Positions 17,193 through 25,537 of a stretch of DNA of 53,375 nucleotides are shown one piece after another. The DNA comes from Erysipelotrichaceae bacterium. Lineage in GTDB: Bacteria > Bacillota_I > Bacilli_A > Erysipelotrichales > Erysipelotrichaceae. The notes below the pieces were generated by a model that had not been told where the DNA came from, did not search any database, and saw only the letters and a program-made list of their open reading frames with translations. The stretch covers positions 1-53,375 of the forward strand of contig JAFULN010000003.1 in NCBI GenBank assembly GCA_017473335.1, written 5' to 3'. Made by a program: the position numbers and the translations under genes. Every line of letters starts with the position of its first letter. The first letter of the stretch is position 1.

Positions 17193-17939
17193 ATGAAAAC
17201 ATTACAGAATTGTAAAGTGCTGGAAAATACTCCACTGACTCATGATGTCTATAAGATGGTCCTTGAAAACAAGACAGACTGGATTCATCATCCTGGTCAG
17301 TTTGTGAATGTGACCATTGAAGGACAGTACTTAAAGCGTCCAATCAGCATCTGTGACTGGACTGAAAATTCCCTGACTTTAATCTATAAGGTGGTAGGCA
17401 AGGGAACTGAAATCATGTCGACAAAAAAGACTGGAGATGTCATGGAAATTCTGACTGATCTGGGAAATGGATTTGATACATCCAAAGCCAGCGATGAAGT
17501 TGTGATTCTAGGGGGTGGAGTAGGTGTTCCACCAATGTATGGCTTAGCGAAGCAGTGCATCAAAGAAGGCAAGAAGGTACATGTAATCTTAGGCTTTGCC
17601 AGTAAAAAAGATGCGTTCTATCTGGATGAATTCAAATCGCTGGGTGTTGACGTAAGTGTCTGTACCAACGATGGATCACTGGGAACTAAAGGTTTTGTGA
17701 CCGATGTCATGAAAGACAAGGGACTGTGTGATGCATTCTATATGGCTTGTGGTCCGATGCCAATGTTGAAGGCCATTTATACAACATCTAATTCAAAAGG
17801 ACTGTTGTCATTTGAAGAGAGAATGGGTTGCGGCTTTGGGGCATGCATGGGTTGCAGCTGCAAGACACTGACTGGATATAAGCGTATCTGCGTAGAGGGG
17901 CCTGTCATGGAAAGTGAGGACATCTTATGGAAAGATTAA
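17193..17939 (+). CDS. pyrK: Dihydroorotate dehydrogenase B, electron transfer subunit
   Basis: This 248-residue flavoprotein of the ferredoxin-reductase fold passes electrons from dihydroorotate oxidation to NAD+. FAD-binding RPISICD (about residue 50) and the NAD-side GGGVGVPPMYGLA are present. The C-terminal [2Fe-2S] cluster ligands are visible as MGCGFGACMGCSCKT followed by KRICVEGP. AGGAGGG precedes the ATG. It overlaps pyrD by 13 nt, as expected for subunits of one complex. Confidence 0.94.
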   Translation: MKTLQNCKVLENTPLTHDVYKMVLENKTDWIHHPGQFVNVTIEGQYLKRPISICDWTENSLTLIYKVVGKGTEIMSTKKTGDVMEILTDLGNGFDTSKASDEVVILGGGVGVPPMYGLAKQCIKEGKKVHVILGFASKKDAFYLDEFKSLGVDVSVCTNDGSLGTKGFVTDVMKDKGLCDAFYMACGPMPMLKAIYTTSNSKGLLSFEERMGCGFGACMGCSCKTLTGYKRICVEGPVMESEDILWKD

Positions 17940-18841
17940 GTGTAACTTTGTGTGGTTGGAAACTGGATAATCCAGTGATACCAGCTAGCGGAACATTCGG
18001 ATTTGGCTATGAGTTTTCACAGTTCTATGATATCAACATGTTAGGAAGCATTGCGACCAAAGGAACAACACGTGAAAGACGTTATGGCAACCCTACACCG
18101 CGTATTGCAGAATGTGAACGTGGCATGATCAATGCCGTAGGACTTCAAAATCCAGGGATTGATAAGGTCATCAGCGAAGAGTTTCCTAAGCTGAAAGAAG
18201 TTTATCACAAAAAAGTGGTTGCGAATGTCAGTGGCTTTTCCATTGATGAATATGTAGAATGCGCAAAGAAAATGGATGCTGAGGATATTGTAGGTATCAT
18301 TGAAATCAACATCAGCTGTCCAAATGTATCACATGGAGGCATGTCTTTTGGAACAGACCCACAGCAGGCTGCAGAAGTTACAAAAGCTGTAAAGGCAGTG
18401 ACAACCAAGCCGGTGTTCATCAAGCTGACACCAAATGTCACTGATATCGTATCCATCGCAAAGGCAGTAGAAGCAGCTGGAGCAGATGGTATCAGTATGA
18501 TCAATACTTTGCTAGGTGCACGATTTGACCTCAAAACTGGAAAACCAATCATTGCCAATATCATGGGCGGATTCAGCGGTCCAGCGATTAAGCCAGTAGC
18601 ACTGCGCATGGTTTATCAGGTTTATAAGGCAGTTAACATTCCAATCATTGGCATTGGGGGAATTGCAACAGCAGAAGATGTTATCGAAATGATGAGTGCA
18701 GGAGCAACTGCCATTCAGGTTGGTGCAGAAAACTGTCGTAATCCATATGCCTGTAAGCAGATTATTGAAGATCTGCCAAAGGTGATGGATAAATATGGTA
18801 TCAAAACATTAGAAGAAATTATCGGGAGGGCACACAGATGA
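17927..18841 (+). CDS. pyrD: Dihydroorotate dehydrogenase B, catalytic subunit
   Basis: This 304-residue class 1B FMN enzyme oxidises dihydroorotate to orotate with PyrK. The beta/alpha barrel shows PASGTFGFG near the N-terminus, the FMN/orotate segment MINAVGLQNPG, the catalytic-loop EINISCPNVSHGG with the class 1 Cys, and the FMN phosphate motif IGIGGIATAEDV with AVQVG-like AIQVGAEN near the end. No membrane anchor is present, consistent with class 1. It overlaps pyrF by four bases (ATGA). Confidence 0.95.
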   Translation: MERLSVTLCGWKLDNPVIPASGTFGFGYEFSQFYDINMLGSIATKGTTRERRYGNPTPRIAECERGMINAVGLQNPGIDKVISEEFPKLKEVYHKKVVANVSGFSIDEYVECAKKMDAEDIVGIIEINISCPNVSHGGMSFGTDPQQAAEVTKAVKAVTTKPVFIKLTPNVTDIVSIAKAVEAAGADGISMINTLLGARFDLKTGKPIIANIMGGFSGPAIKPVALRMVYQVYKAVNIPIIGIGGIATAEDVIEMMSAGATAIQVGAENCRNPYACKQIIEDLPKVMDKYGIKTLEEIIGRAHR

Positions 18842-19542
18842 AAGAAAGAGATGTAATTATCGCCTGCGACTTTTCCAGCAAGGAAGAAACTTTGAGTTTC
18901 CTGGATAAGTTCACTGAAGAAAAGCCATTTGTAAAAATTGGTATGGAACTGTATTATGCAGAGGGACCAGAAATGGTCAGAGAAATCAAGCGTAGAGGTC
19001 ATAAGATTTTCCTTGATTTGAAACTGCACGATATTCCAAATACAGTATATAAAGCAATGAAAAACGTAGCAGCGCTTGGTACAGATATGACCAATGTTCA
19101 TGCAGCAGGTACAGTTGAAATGATGAAGGCTGCACAGAAGGCAATTGATGAAGTGAATCCTGCAACAAAGCTGATTGCAGTTACTCAGTTGACTAGTACT
19201 TCTGAAGAAGTGATGAAAGAAGAACTTTGGATTGATCACAGTATGCCAGATACAGTAAAGCATTATGCAAACAATGCAAAGAAAGCAGGTCTTTCTGGTG
19301 TGGTATGTTCACCGCTTGAAGCAGGTTTGGTACAGGAGGCTTGTGGTACAGATTTTGTTACTGTAACTCCTGGCATTCGTTTTGCGGATGATTCCAAGGG
19401 TGATCAGAAGCGTGTGACTACACCTGCAACAGCACGTGAAATTGGCTCACATTACATCGTGGTAGGTCGTTCTATTACTGGAGCAAAAGACCCTGTAGAA
19501 GCATATCGCAGATGTGTTAGAGAATTTGTAAAAGGAGAATAA
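18838..19542 (+). CDS. pyrF: Orotidine 5'-phosphate decarboxylase
   Basis: This 234-residue enzyme decarboxylates OMP to UMP, the last step. The catalytic Asp-Lys-x-x-Asp array is seen in FLDLKLHDIPNTV. VIACDF begins the barrel, and PGIRF and VVGRSIT close the phosphate site. GGGAGG lies upstream inside pyrD. Two bases separate its stop from pyrE. Confidence 0.95.
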   Translation: MKERDVIIACDFSSKEETLSFLDKFTEEKPFVKIGMELYYAEGPEMVREIKRRGHKIFLDLKLHDIPNTVYKAMKNVAALGTDMTNVHAAGTVEMMKAAQKAIDEVNPATKLIAVTQLTSTSEEVMKEELWIDHSMPDTVKHYANNAKKAGLSGVVCSPLEAGLVQEACGTDFVTVTPGIRFADDSKGDQKRVTTPATAREIGSHYIVVGRSITGAKDPVEAYRRCVREFVKGE

Positions 19543-19544
19543 TC

Positions 19545-20177
19545 ATGGAAAGATTAATTGCGAAAGATTTACTTGATATTCAGGCTGTTTTTCTTAGACC
19601 TAATGAACCATTTACTTGGGCTAGTGGAATCAAAAGTCCAATTTACTGTGACAATCGTCTGACACTTTCAAATGTGAAAGTGCGTCGTGATGTAGAAAAT
19701 GCACTGGCTGAACTGATCAGAAAGAATTTCCCTGAATGCGAAATGGTCATGGGTACTGCAACTGCAGGGATCGCTCATGCAGCCATCGTATCTGAAATTC
19801 TGAGTCTTCCAATGGGTTATGTACGTGCAAGCGCAAAAGACCATGGACGTACAAATCAGATTGAAGGTAAATGTGAACCAGGTACAAAAGTTGTTGTTGT
19901 GGAAGATTTGATTTCTACTGCAGGAAGCTCTTTGGAAGTAGTTAAGGTCCTTAGAGAAAACGGCATTGAAGTACTGGGGATGGTATCTATCTTCACATAT
20001 GGCATGAAGAAGGGACTGGACCGTATGAAAGAAGCAAATGTGGTCAACTACTCTGCATCGAATCTGGATGTTCTGGCTGAAGTAGCTGCAGAAACTGGCT
20101 ATATCACAAAGGCAGATGTTGAACGTCTCATCAAGTTTAGAAATAATCCTAGTGATGAAAGCTGGATCAATGGATAA
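19545..20177 (+). CDS. pyrE: Orotate phosphoribosyltransferase
   Basis: This 210-residue enzyme couples orotate to PRPP, giving OMP. The PRPP motif VVVVEDLISTAGSS (about 110-123) is intact. The N-terminal FTWASGIKSPIYCDNR binds orotate, and the flexible catalytic loop appears as RASAKDHGRTNQIEG. It is the last gene of the operon and is followed by a strong terminator, so the operon makes every enzyme from bicarbonate to UMP. Confidence 0.95.
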   Translation: MERLIAKDLLDIQAVFLRPNEPFTWASGIKSPIYCDNRLTLSNVKVRRDVENALAELIRKNFPECEMVMGTATAGIAHAAIVSEILSLPMGYVRASAKDHGRTNQIEGKCEPGTKVVVVEDLISTAGSSLEVVKVLRENGIEVLGMVSIFTYGMKKGLDRMKEANVVNYSASNLDVLAEVAAETGYITKADVERLIKFRNNPSDESWING

Positions 20178-20181
20178 AAAG

Positions 20182-20203
20182 AAAACGGCGTAAGCCGTTT
20201 TTC
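20182..20203 (+). terminator. pyr operon terminator
   Basis: AAAACGGC pairs with GCCGTTTT around a GTAA tetraloop, followed by Ts. Confidence 0.85.
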
Positions 20204-20232
20204 TTGTCGAATTTATAAACCCATGGTAGAAT
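20204..20232 (+). promoter_or_regulatory. Promoter of the condensation-fold gene
   Basis: TTGTCG (20204-20209), a 17-nt spacer and TAGAAT (20227-20232). It begins immediately after the pyr operon terminator, so the following gene is a separate unit. Confidence 0.6.
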
Positions 20233-20265
20233 GTATGGGGTTTTCAAAAACCGCTGGAGACAATT

Positions 20266-21519
20266 ATGACTAGAAAAAAACACTATCTGCCAGATATCTC
20301 ATCAATTTTGTATCTGGCCCGCATGGGAAAACATCATACAAATGTTTATCGATTTACCATGACAATGAATGAAGAAGTTGATCCTGTACTGCTTCAAAAA
20401 GCTGTAGAAATCATTACTCCAAGATTTCCAGTACTTTTATCAGGATTTCATCCAAATTTCTTTGGTGATAGACAAATTCCCTGCAGAAGCATTATTCAGG
20501 TCCAAAAAGATACAGGAATATTAGTCACTATGTCTAAAGAAGAGATTGAACAGTGTGCACTGCGTGTGTTGTATCGTGATCATTTACTCACTTTTGAATG
20601 TTTCCATGCTCAGTCAGATGGATATGGAGCAGTAGCGTTTATTTCTACATTGACTGCAGAATATTTAAAGCTGCGATATCAAATAGAAATACCATCAGGA
20701 TATCCAGTGCTTAATGTGCTTGATGAAATCAAAGAAGAGGAAGAGTGCGATGAATATCTGAATTATATGGCTGACAAACCTTCAAAACTAAATAAAATAT
20801 ATGCTTATCAGCTCCCTAAAGAAGATAAAAATGAATGGAATATCAAGGTTCATCAGCGTGTGTTTTCTGCATCAGCTTTAAAAAAAGTATCAAAAGAACA
20901 TGGGGTGAGTCCAACTGCATTCTTATCTGCAGTCATGGCAGAATGTATTATGAAGATACAGAAAAAGCATAAGAAGGTACTGAAACCTGTACGTGTGATG
21001 ATTCCAGTTAATCTAAGAGGATTCTTTCCGAGTATTACAATGCGTAATTTCATTGAAACAATCTTTGTAACAATGCATGAGGATGATCAGCATAAATCAT
21101 TTAAGGAATTATGTGCACAGTTTCGTGCTGAAATGAAGTCACAGCTGAATGTTGAACATTTGTCAGGGATGATTAAAACACATGTTGATGCACAGAAATC
21201 CGTATTGTTTAGAATGATTCCTCGTGGTCTGAAATACACTGCATTTAAAATTGGATATGCCTTTTTTGGGGAAAGCAACTCATCCATCACTTTTACAAAT
21301 CTTGGAATCGTAAATCTTCCTGAAGTGATGCATCCGTACATTTCAAAGATGGACTGCTATCTGTCTCCAAGATCTGGTTCACCATACAATTGTGCCATGA
21401 TTATTTATAAAGATCAGGTAGCACTTAATTTTAGTCGCTACAATCATAAAAGTGAACTTGAAGAACTTTTTTATGAACGACTGCATCAAATTATGTCATC
21501 CTTTGAATTGAATGGTTAA
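20266..21519 (+). CDS. Condensation/acyltransferase-fold protein (HxxxDG)
   Basis: This 417-residue soluble protein has the layout of the CAT-like acyltransferase superfamily (NRPS condensation domains, alcohol acetyltransferases, PapA5). The motif CFHAQSDGYG holds His114-x3-Asp118-Gly, the catalytic site of that superfamily. ASALKKVSKEHGVSPTAFLSAVMA corresponds to the second-lobe helix, and VRVMIPVNLRGFFPS to the VPVNLR-type strand. No adenylation or carrier-protein gene is nearby. A stand-alone transferase acting on an acyl-CoA or acyl-carrier donor is likely; the substrate is unknown. The ribosome site is CTGGAGAC. Promoter and flanking terminators make it a single-gene unit. Confidence 0.7.
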   Translation: MTRKKHYLPDISSILYLARMGKHHTNVYRFTMTMNEEVDPVLLQKAVEIITPRFPVLLSGFHPNFFGDRQIPCRSIIQVQKDTGILVTMSKEEIEQCALRVLYRDHLLTFECFHAQSDGYGAVAFISTLTAEYLKLRYQIEIPSGYPVLNVLDEIKEEEECDEYLNYMADKPSKLNKIYAYQLPKEDKNEWNIKVHQRVFSASALKKVSKEHGVSPTAFLSAVMAECIMKIQKKHKKVLKPVRVMIPVNLRGFFPSITMRNFIETIFVTMHEDDQHKSFKELCAQFRAEMKSQLNVEHLSGMIKTHVDAQKSVLFRMIPRGLKYTAFKIGYAFFGESNSSITFTNLGIVNLPEVMHPYISKMDCYLSPRSGSPYNCAMIIYKDQVALNFSRYNHKSELEELFYERLHQIMSSFELNG

Positions 21520-21569
21520 GAAACTTGTGAAAAAAGAAAGTTTCTGATGATTTTTAAAGAGGTGTCTGG

Positions 21570-21575
21570 TATAAT
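21570..21575 (+). promoter_or_regulatory. Extended -10 promoter of the YebC-family gene
   Basis: TATAAT preceded by TGG, the extended -10 arrangement. No recognisable -35. It lies about 28 nt upstream of the start codon. Confidence 0.5.
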
Positions 21576-21603
21576 AATTGTGTTTTGAAAGGTGGTAATA
21601 AAT

Positions 21604-22323
21604 ATGGGACGCGCTCATGAAGTCCGTGCTGCTTCTATGGCTAAAACAGCAGCTATGAAATCCAAACTTTATTCACGCTACGGGAAAGAATTATATATCG
21701 CAGCAAAAGCTGGGGTTCCTGATCCAGAAATGAACCTTGGCTTAAAGAGAAAGATTGCAGAAGCTAAGGCAAATCAGGTGCCTGCAGATGTTATCAAACG
21801 TGCAATTGAAAAGGCAAAAGGCGGAACTGGTGAAAACTACGATTCATGCCGTTATGAAGGATTTGGTCCAGGTGCTGCAACAATTGTTATCGACTGTTTG
21901 ACAGATAATACAAACCGTACAATTTCTGATATCAAGACATGTTTCAACAAGTCTAAGTGCAAACTGGGTGTTGGTGGTTCTGTATCACATGGTTATACAT
22001 CTGTTGGTCTTTTCTCTTTCAATTATGAAGATGAAGAAGCTATGATGGATACATTGATTATGGCAGATGTTGAACTGACTGACATCGAGGTTGAAGATGG
22101 CCTGATGACTGTTTATACTGCACCAAATGATTTCTTTAAAGCTCAGACTGCAATTACTGAAATGCTGGGTGAAATTGAATTTGATGTATGTGAACTGACA
22201 ATGCTTCCAGATGAATATGTAACAGTAGATAATCCAGATGAGAAAGTGCTTTGGGATCGACTGTTGATGCTTCTGAATGAAGTAGACGATGTTCAGAAAA
22301 TCTATCACAACGTGAAAGACTAA
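21604..22323 (+). CDS. YebC/TACO1 family protein, YeeN-type
   Basis: This 239-residue protein begins MGRAHEVRAASMAKTAAMKSKLYSR and continues LYIAAKAGVPDPEMN and AIEKAKGG, then RYEGFGPG and NRTISDIKT. This is the YebC fold, and closer to E. coli YeeN than to YebC (MAGHSKW start). Members act as transcription regulators in some bacteria, and TACO1/YebC proteins have been linked to translation of difficult sequences. The C-terminus ends DDVQKIYHNV as in the family. The ATG at 21604 has AAAGGTGG upstream. A GTG-like upstream extension to 21592 is rejected. Single-gene unit with terminator. Confidence 0.9.
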   Translation: MGRAHEVRAASMAKTAAMKSKLYSRYGKELYIAAKAGVPDPEMNLGLKRKIAEAKANQVPADVIKRAIEKAKGGTGENYDSCRYEGFGPGAATIVIDCLTDNTNRTISDIKTCFNKSKCKLGVGGSVSHGYTSVGLFSFNYEDEEAMMDTLIMADVELTDIEVEDGLMTVYTAPNDFFKAQTAITEMLGEIEFDVCELTMLPDEYVTVDNPDEKVLWDRLLMLLNEVDDVQKIYHNVKD

Positions 22324-22334
22324 TCAGACACATA

Positions 22335-22362
22335 AAGTCCTTGAAAAATCAAGGACTTTTTT
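22335..22362 (+). terminator. Terminator of the YebC-family gene
   Basis: AAGTCCTTGA pairs with TCAAGGACTT around AAAA, then Ts to 22362. Confidence 0.85.
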
Positions 22363-22403
22363 CTATGCATGTTGATTGATATAATGAGATACAGGTGAGA
22401 GTT

Positions 22404-23087
22404 ATGAAATTGATGAATATTGCGAATCATTGTGATCTTTATGCAGCAAAAAAAAGAAAGAATACAAAGATTCTTTATGAAAGTGACTCTTCAATATTGA
22501 TGCTGGATCAGGATATGCCCTGTTTGTTTCTGTCGTGTGAAAACACAGATGAGATGAATGAAATCATGAAATGCATTGATTTGAATCAGAAACTGACGGT
22601 GACGCTGCATCAAAAAGAACTGATTCCATTTTTTATTGGGTATCATGTTTATCTGAAATGTGTGAATGCATTGTATCATGAATCTGAAATCAATGTGATT
22701 TCACCAAAGTATCCAGTTCGCCAACTGAATAAAAATGATATTCGCCAAGCGTCTTTGTTGTATAGAAAGCAAGAACATAACGTCTATGTGGAACACTGTA
22801 TTTCAAAAGGAGTTTGCTATGGAATGTTTGATGGTGATAAGCTGATTGGTATGATTGGTGAACATGATGAAGAAATGATGGGACTTTTGGAAATTCATCC
22901 GGATTATCGTAGAAAAGGACTGGCCATGGCCCTTGAAACATTTATGATGAAAGTACAGAATGACAAAGGGAAACTTGTAAGTGCACAAATTGAAACAGAC
23001 AATGCTGCATCACTTGCACTTCATCGAAAACTAGGATTTGAAATAGGGGATGAGCTTGTTTACTGGCTAAGAGTTCATCGCAGATAA
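22404..23087 (+). CDS. GNAT family N-acetyltransferase
   Basis: In this 227-residue protein the C-terminal half carries the GNAT fold: VCYGMFDGDKLIGMIG, then LLEIHPDYRRKGLAMAL, which contains the acetyl-CoA pyrophosphate loop (R/Q-x-x-G-x-A/G type), and ETDNAASLALHRKLGFE near the end. The N-terminal ~100 residues are not recognisable. The ATG at 22404 is preferred over a GTG nine bases upstream, because that GTG sits in the ribosome site. An extended -10 (TGATATAAT, 22377-22385) lies just upstream. The acceptor is unknown. Confidence 0.78.
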   Translation: MKLMNIANHCDLYAAKKRKNTKILYESDSSILMLDQDMPCLFLSCENTDEMNEIMKCIDLNQKLTVTLHQKELIPFFIGYHVYLKCVNALYHESEINVISPKYPVRQLNKNDIRQASLLYRKQEHNVYVEHCISKGVCYGMFDGDKLIGMIGEHDEEMMGLLEIHPDYRRKGLAMALETFMMKVQNDKGKLVSAQIETDNAASLALHRKLGFEIGDELVYWLRVHRR

Positions 23088-23096
23088 GAGGTAGTT

Positions 23097-23873
23097 ATGA
23101 TTATTAAGAGAGATTTTTATTACACTGCTGAAAAGAAATTAAGACCGCTTCATATTTATCTTCCAGATGATTATGATGAATCTGATGAAAGATATCCTGT
23201 GATGTACTTTTTTGATGGACATAACTTGTTTTATGATGAAGATGCGACCTATGGAAAGAGCTGGGGTTTAAAATTATTTATGGATCAGTGGTCCAAGAAA
23301 ATGATTGTTGTTGGAATAGAATATGGTCATGGTGATGGTGAAAGACTGAGTGAATATCTGCCTTATCCAGCAGAGTTTGGAAAATTTAAGCAGTATAATC
23401 CAAAAGGTGAAGAAACGCTGAAATGGATCATCGAAGAAATCAAGCCCATGATTGATGCTGAATATCGTACTTATCCATTTAGAGAGTGTACTGCGATTGG
23501 TGGAAGTTCAATGGGCGGTTTGATGGCTCTTTATGGTGTGACGCATTACAATCAATGGATTTCAAAGGGGGCATGTATTTCAAGCTCTGTGGGTATCTGC
23601 ATGAACAGCATTATGAGTGAACTTAATGAAAAACCGGTTGATCCTGATACACGTGTGTATCTTTCCTGGGGTACTAAAGAAGCTTGGAACAATCACAATA
23701 TCTGGATTGAAGATCGTCATACTATCACTTATTATAACAATGCTGAAATTGGATCGAAATTGTCTGAGGATGGTGCTGCAGTGAAGCTGGTTTCGCAGAT
23801 TGGCGGAGGACACTGTGAAGCAGACTGGGAAAAGCTGGTTTTTGATTTTATGCATTTCCTTTGGATGGAATAA
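23097..23873 (+). CDS. Esterase D/Fes-like alpha/beta hydrolase
   Basis: This 258-residue protein of the putative-esterase family (esterase D, Fes, antigen 85 fold) contains LRPLHIYLPDDYDE, YPVMYFFDGHNLF with the oxyanion strand, the nucleophile elbow GGSSMGG (Ser in GxSxG) and GGHCEADW with the catalytic His. No signal peptide. It follows the GNAT gene by 9 nt (GAGGTAGTT ribosome site), so the two are probably co-transcribed, and they end at one terminator. The natural ester is not known. Confidence 0.82.
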   Translation: MIIKRDFYYTAEKKLRPLHIYLPDDYDESDERYPVMYFFDGHNLFYDEDATYGKSWGLKLFMDQWSKKMIVVGIEYGHGDGERLSEYLPYPAEFGKFKQYNPKGEETLKWIIEEIKPMIDAEYRTYPFRECTAIGGSSMGGLMALYGVTHYNQWISKGACISSSVGICMNSIMSELNEKPVDPDTRVYLSWGTKEAWNNHNIWIEDRHTITYYNNAEIGSKLSEDGAAVKLVSQIGGGHCEADWEKLVFDFMHFLWME

Positions 23874-23897
23874 AACACTGAGCAATCAGTGTTTTTC
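23872..23897 (+). terminator. Terminator of the GNAT-esterase unit
   Basis: AAAACACTG pairs with CAGTGTTTT around AGCAAT, followed by Ts. Confidence 0.8.
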
Positions 23898-23973
23898 TTT
23901 AGAGAATATTAATATTTTGTTGAGAATAATCTTTAGATATTGGGGCTATACTGTGACTTGTGGAGGGATTTTT

Positions 23974-24366
23974 GTGAAACGTGTCATTACTTATGGTACT
24001 TTTGATTTGCTTCACTGGGGTCATGTAGAACTGTTAAAAAGGGCTAAGGCACTTGGGGATTATCTCATTGTAGCTTTGAGTACCGATGAGTTCAATCAAA
24101 TCAAAGGCAAGAAAGCTTATCATAATTATGATGAACGTAAAGTGATGCTGGAGGCACTTCGTACAGTAGATTTAGTGATACCGGAAGAAAGCTGGATACA
24201 AAAAAGACATGATATTCTTGAATACCATGTCGATGTATTGGTGATGGGGGATGACTGGAAAGGTCAATTTGATGAATTGTCTGATATATGTGAAGTGATC
24301 TATCTTTCGCGTACCGAAGGAATATCAACTTCTAAGATTAAACATGATTTAGAATCTATTTTATAA
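23974..24366 (+). CDS. tagD: Glycerol-3-phosphate cytidylyltransferase-like protein
   Basis: This 130-residue nucleotidyltransferase begins VKRVITYGTFDLLHWGHVELL, with the HxGH motif (HWGH), and ends YLSRTEGISTSKIK, the RTEGISTS signature. It closely resembles TagD/GCT enzymes that make CDP-glycerol from CTP for teichoic acid. The GTG start at 23974 is set by TGGAGGG; the long upstream extension overlaps the previous gene and terminator and is rejected. No other teichoic acid genes are in the window, so the CDP-alcohol formed is not certain. Its end overlaps the convergent tmcAL by 11 nt. Confidence 0.88.
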   Translation: MKRVITYGTFDLLHWGHVELLKRAKALGDYLIVALSTDEFNQIKGKKAYHNYDERKVMLEALRTVDLVIPEESWIQKRHDILEYHVDVLVMGDDWKGQFDELSDICEVIYLSRTEGISTSKIKHDLESIL

Positions 24367-25459
24367 CGATTGGATGAGCAATTTCTCTTTTTAAAAGAGC
24401 ATTTTTTTGTTCAGTGCTCATAAATGAAGTGTACATAGTAGTCGCCTTGTATTCCATTTTTCTTAATGAAGCAGGCATCTGAGCAAAGCATGAAGCGACA
24501 TCCACTTCCTGTTCTCTTAAATGCTTCAGCCATTTCTGACCAGTAGAATTGAATCCAAGAACACGAATTGAAGTAAGAGGTGAAAGATCTTTGACCTCTT
24601 TTTTTGTGACTTGATTGATGAGCTGACATAGTGTTCTTTGGATACGAGCGCGTGTATAACGTTTTGTGATGGAGTTGCTCATGAATTCTTCAAAGGTATC
24701 ACATTGGGCAGCGTTTTCTCTTAAATGATTTTCAATGCCTTCACTAAAAAGAAAGAGTGAATTTAGATACTCACTGCTTAAGCTTTGTAAAAGCATGCGC
24801 AAATAAGGGTAAAACTGTTTTAATGTAACAAATGGTTCATGAAGAGCCATTGGTGTTGAATTGGATATGTCTTGTTGATTTAGTGCAGCTTTGCGAATGG
24901 CGGTTGCTGAACAGATATTTGAAAGCTCATCATCATGATAATGAGTTGTGCGCTGAATGGTCATTGGCTTGATATTGGTGTTTTTGAGAGCTTTCAGATA
25001 AGCTACAGCCAGGATATCATTAGGCTCCATAGATTGTGTCCATAATCCATAAGCTTTAGGGAAACCAGCACCAGTTGCCAGTATTTCTTTGAGATAATCT
25101 GCTTTCGTCGATAAATCTGCAATTTCCTGAAGTTCTTCAAGATTGTTGGATTCACTGCCAAAGACAAGAGTTTCTACCTGAGCTAAGTTAAGTAAAGTCA
25201 CTGCACCATCAGCGAACTGCTGAGCAGATTGTGTACACCACAAATAGGGAAGTTCAATCACTAAGTCTACACCATTTTTTAAGGCTGCTTCAGTACGCTG
25301 CCATTTGTCCACAAGGGCAGGTTCACCTCTTTGAACAAAATGTCCGCTCATGACAGCAACTAAAACATCACACTGTGTGATTTCTCTTGTTTTTTCAATA
25401 TGATATTTATGCCCATTGTGAAATGGGTTGTATTCAACGATAATTCCTGCAGCTTTCAT
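24356..25459 (-). CDS. tmcAL: tRNA(Met) cytidine acetate ligase
   Basis: This 367-residue YlbM/TmcAL family protein uses ATP and acetate to form N4-acetylcytidine at the wobble base of elongator tRNA-Met. The N-terminal nucleotidyltransferase segment AAGIIVEYNPFHNGHKYHI carries the HxGH motif, followed by VAVMSGHFVQRGEPA and VDLVIELPYLW. The C-terminal half is the less conserved tRNA-binding part. The start was set at 25459, where GGTGAT precedes the ATG; the upstream in-frame extension to 25504 lacks a ribosome site. The last 11 nt overlap tagD tail to tail. Confidence 0.9.
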   Translation of the reverse strand: MKAAGIIVEYNPFHNGHKYHIEKTREITQCDVLVAVMSGHFVQRGEPALVDKWQRTEAALKNGVDLVIELPYLWCTQSAQQFADGAVTLLNLAQVETLVFGSESNNLEELQEIADLSTKADYLKEILATGAGFPKAYGLWTQSMEPNDILAVAYLKALKNTNIKPMTIQRTTHYHDDELSNICSATAIRKAALNQQDISNSTPMALHEPFVTLKQFYPYLRMLLQSLSSEYLNSLFLFSEGIENHLRENAAQCDTFEEFMSNSITKRYTRARIQRTLCQLINQVTKKEVKDLSPLTSIRVLGFNSTGQKWLKHLREQEVDVASCFAQMPASLRKMEYKATTMYTSFMSTEQKNALLKREIAHPIVIK

Positions 25460-25537
25460 AGTATCACCGTGTATTATTCTAACATAAAGTGAGATTTGAT
25501 GCACAAAATGTGTTATGATTCAGATGAGGTAATAGAT

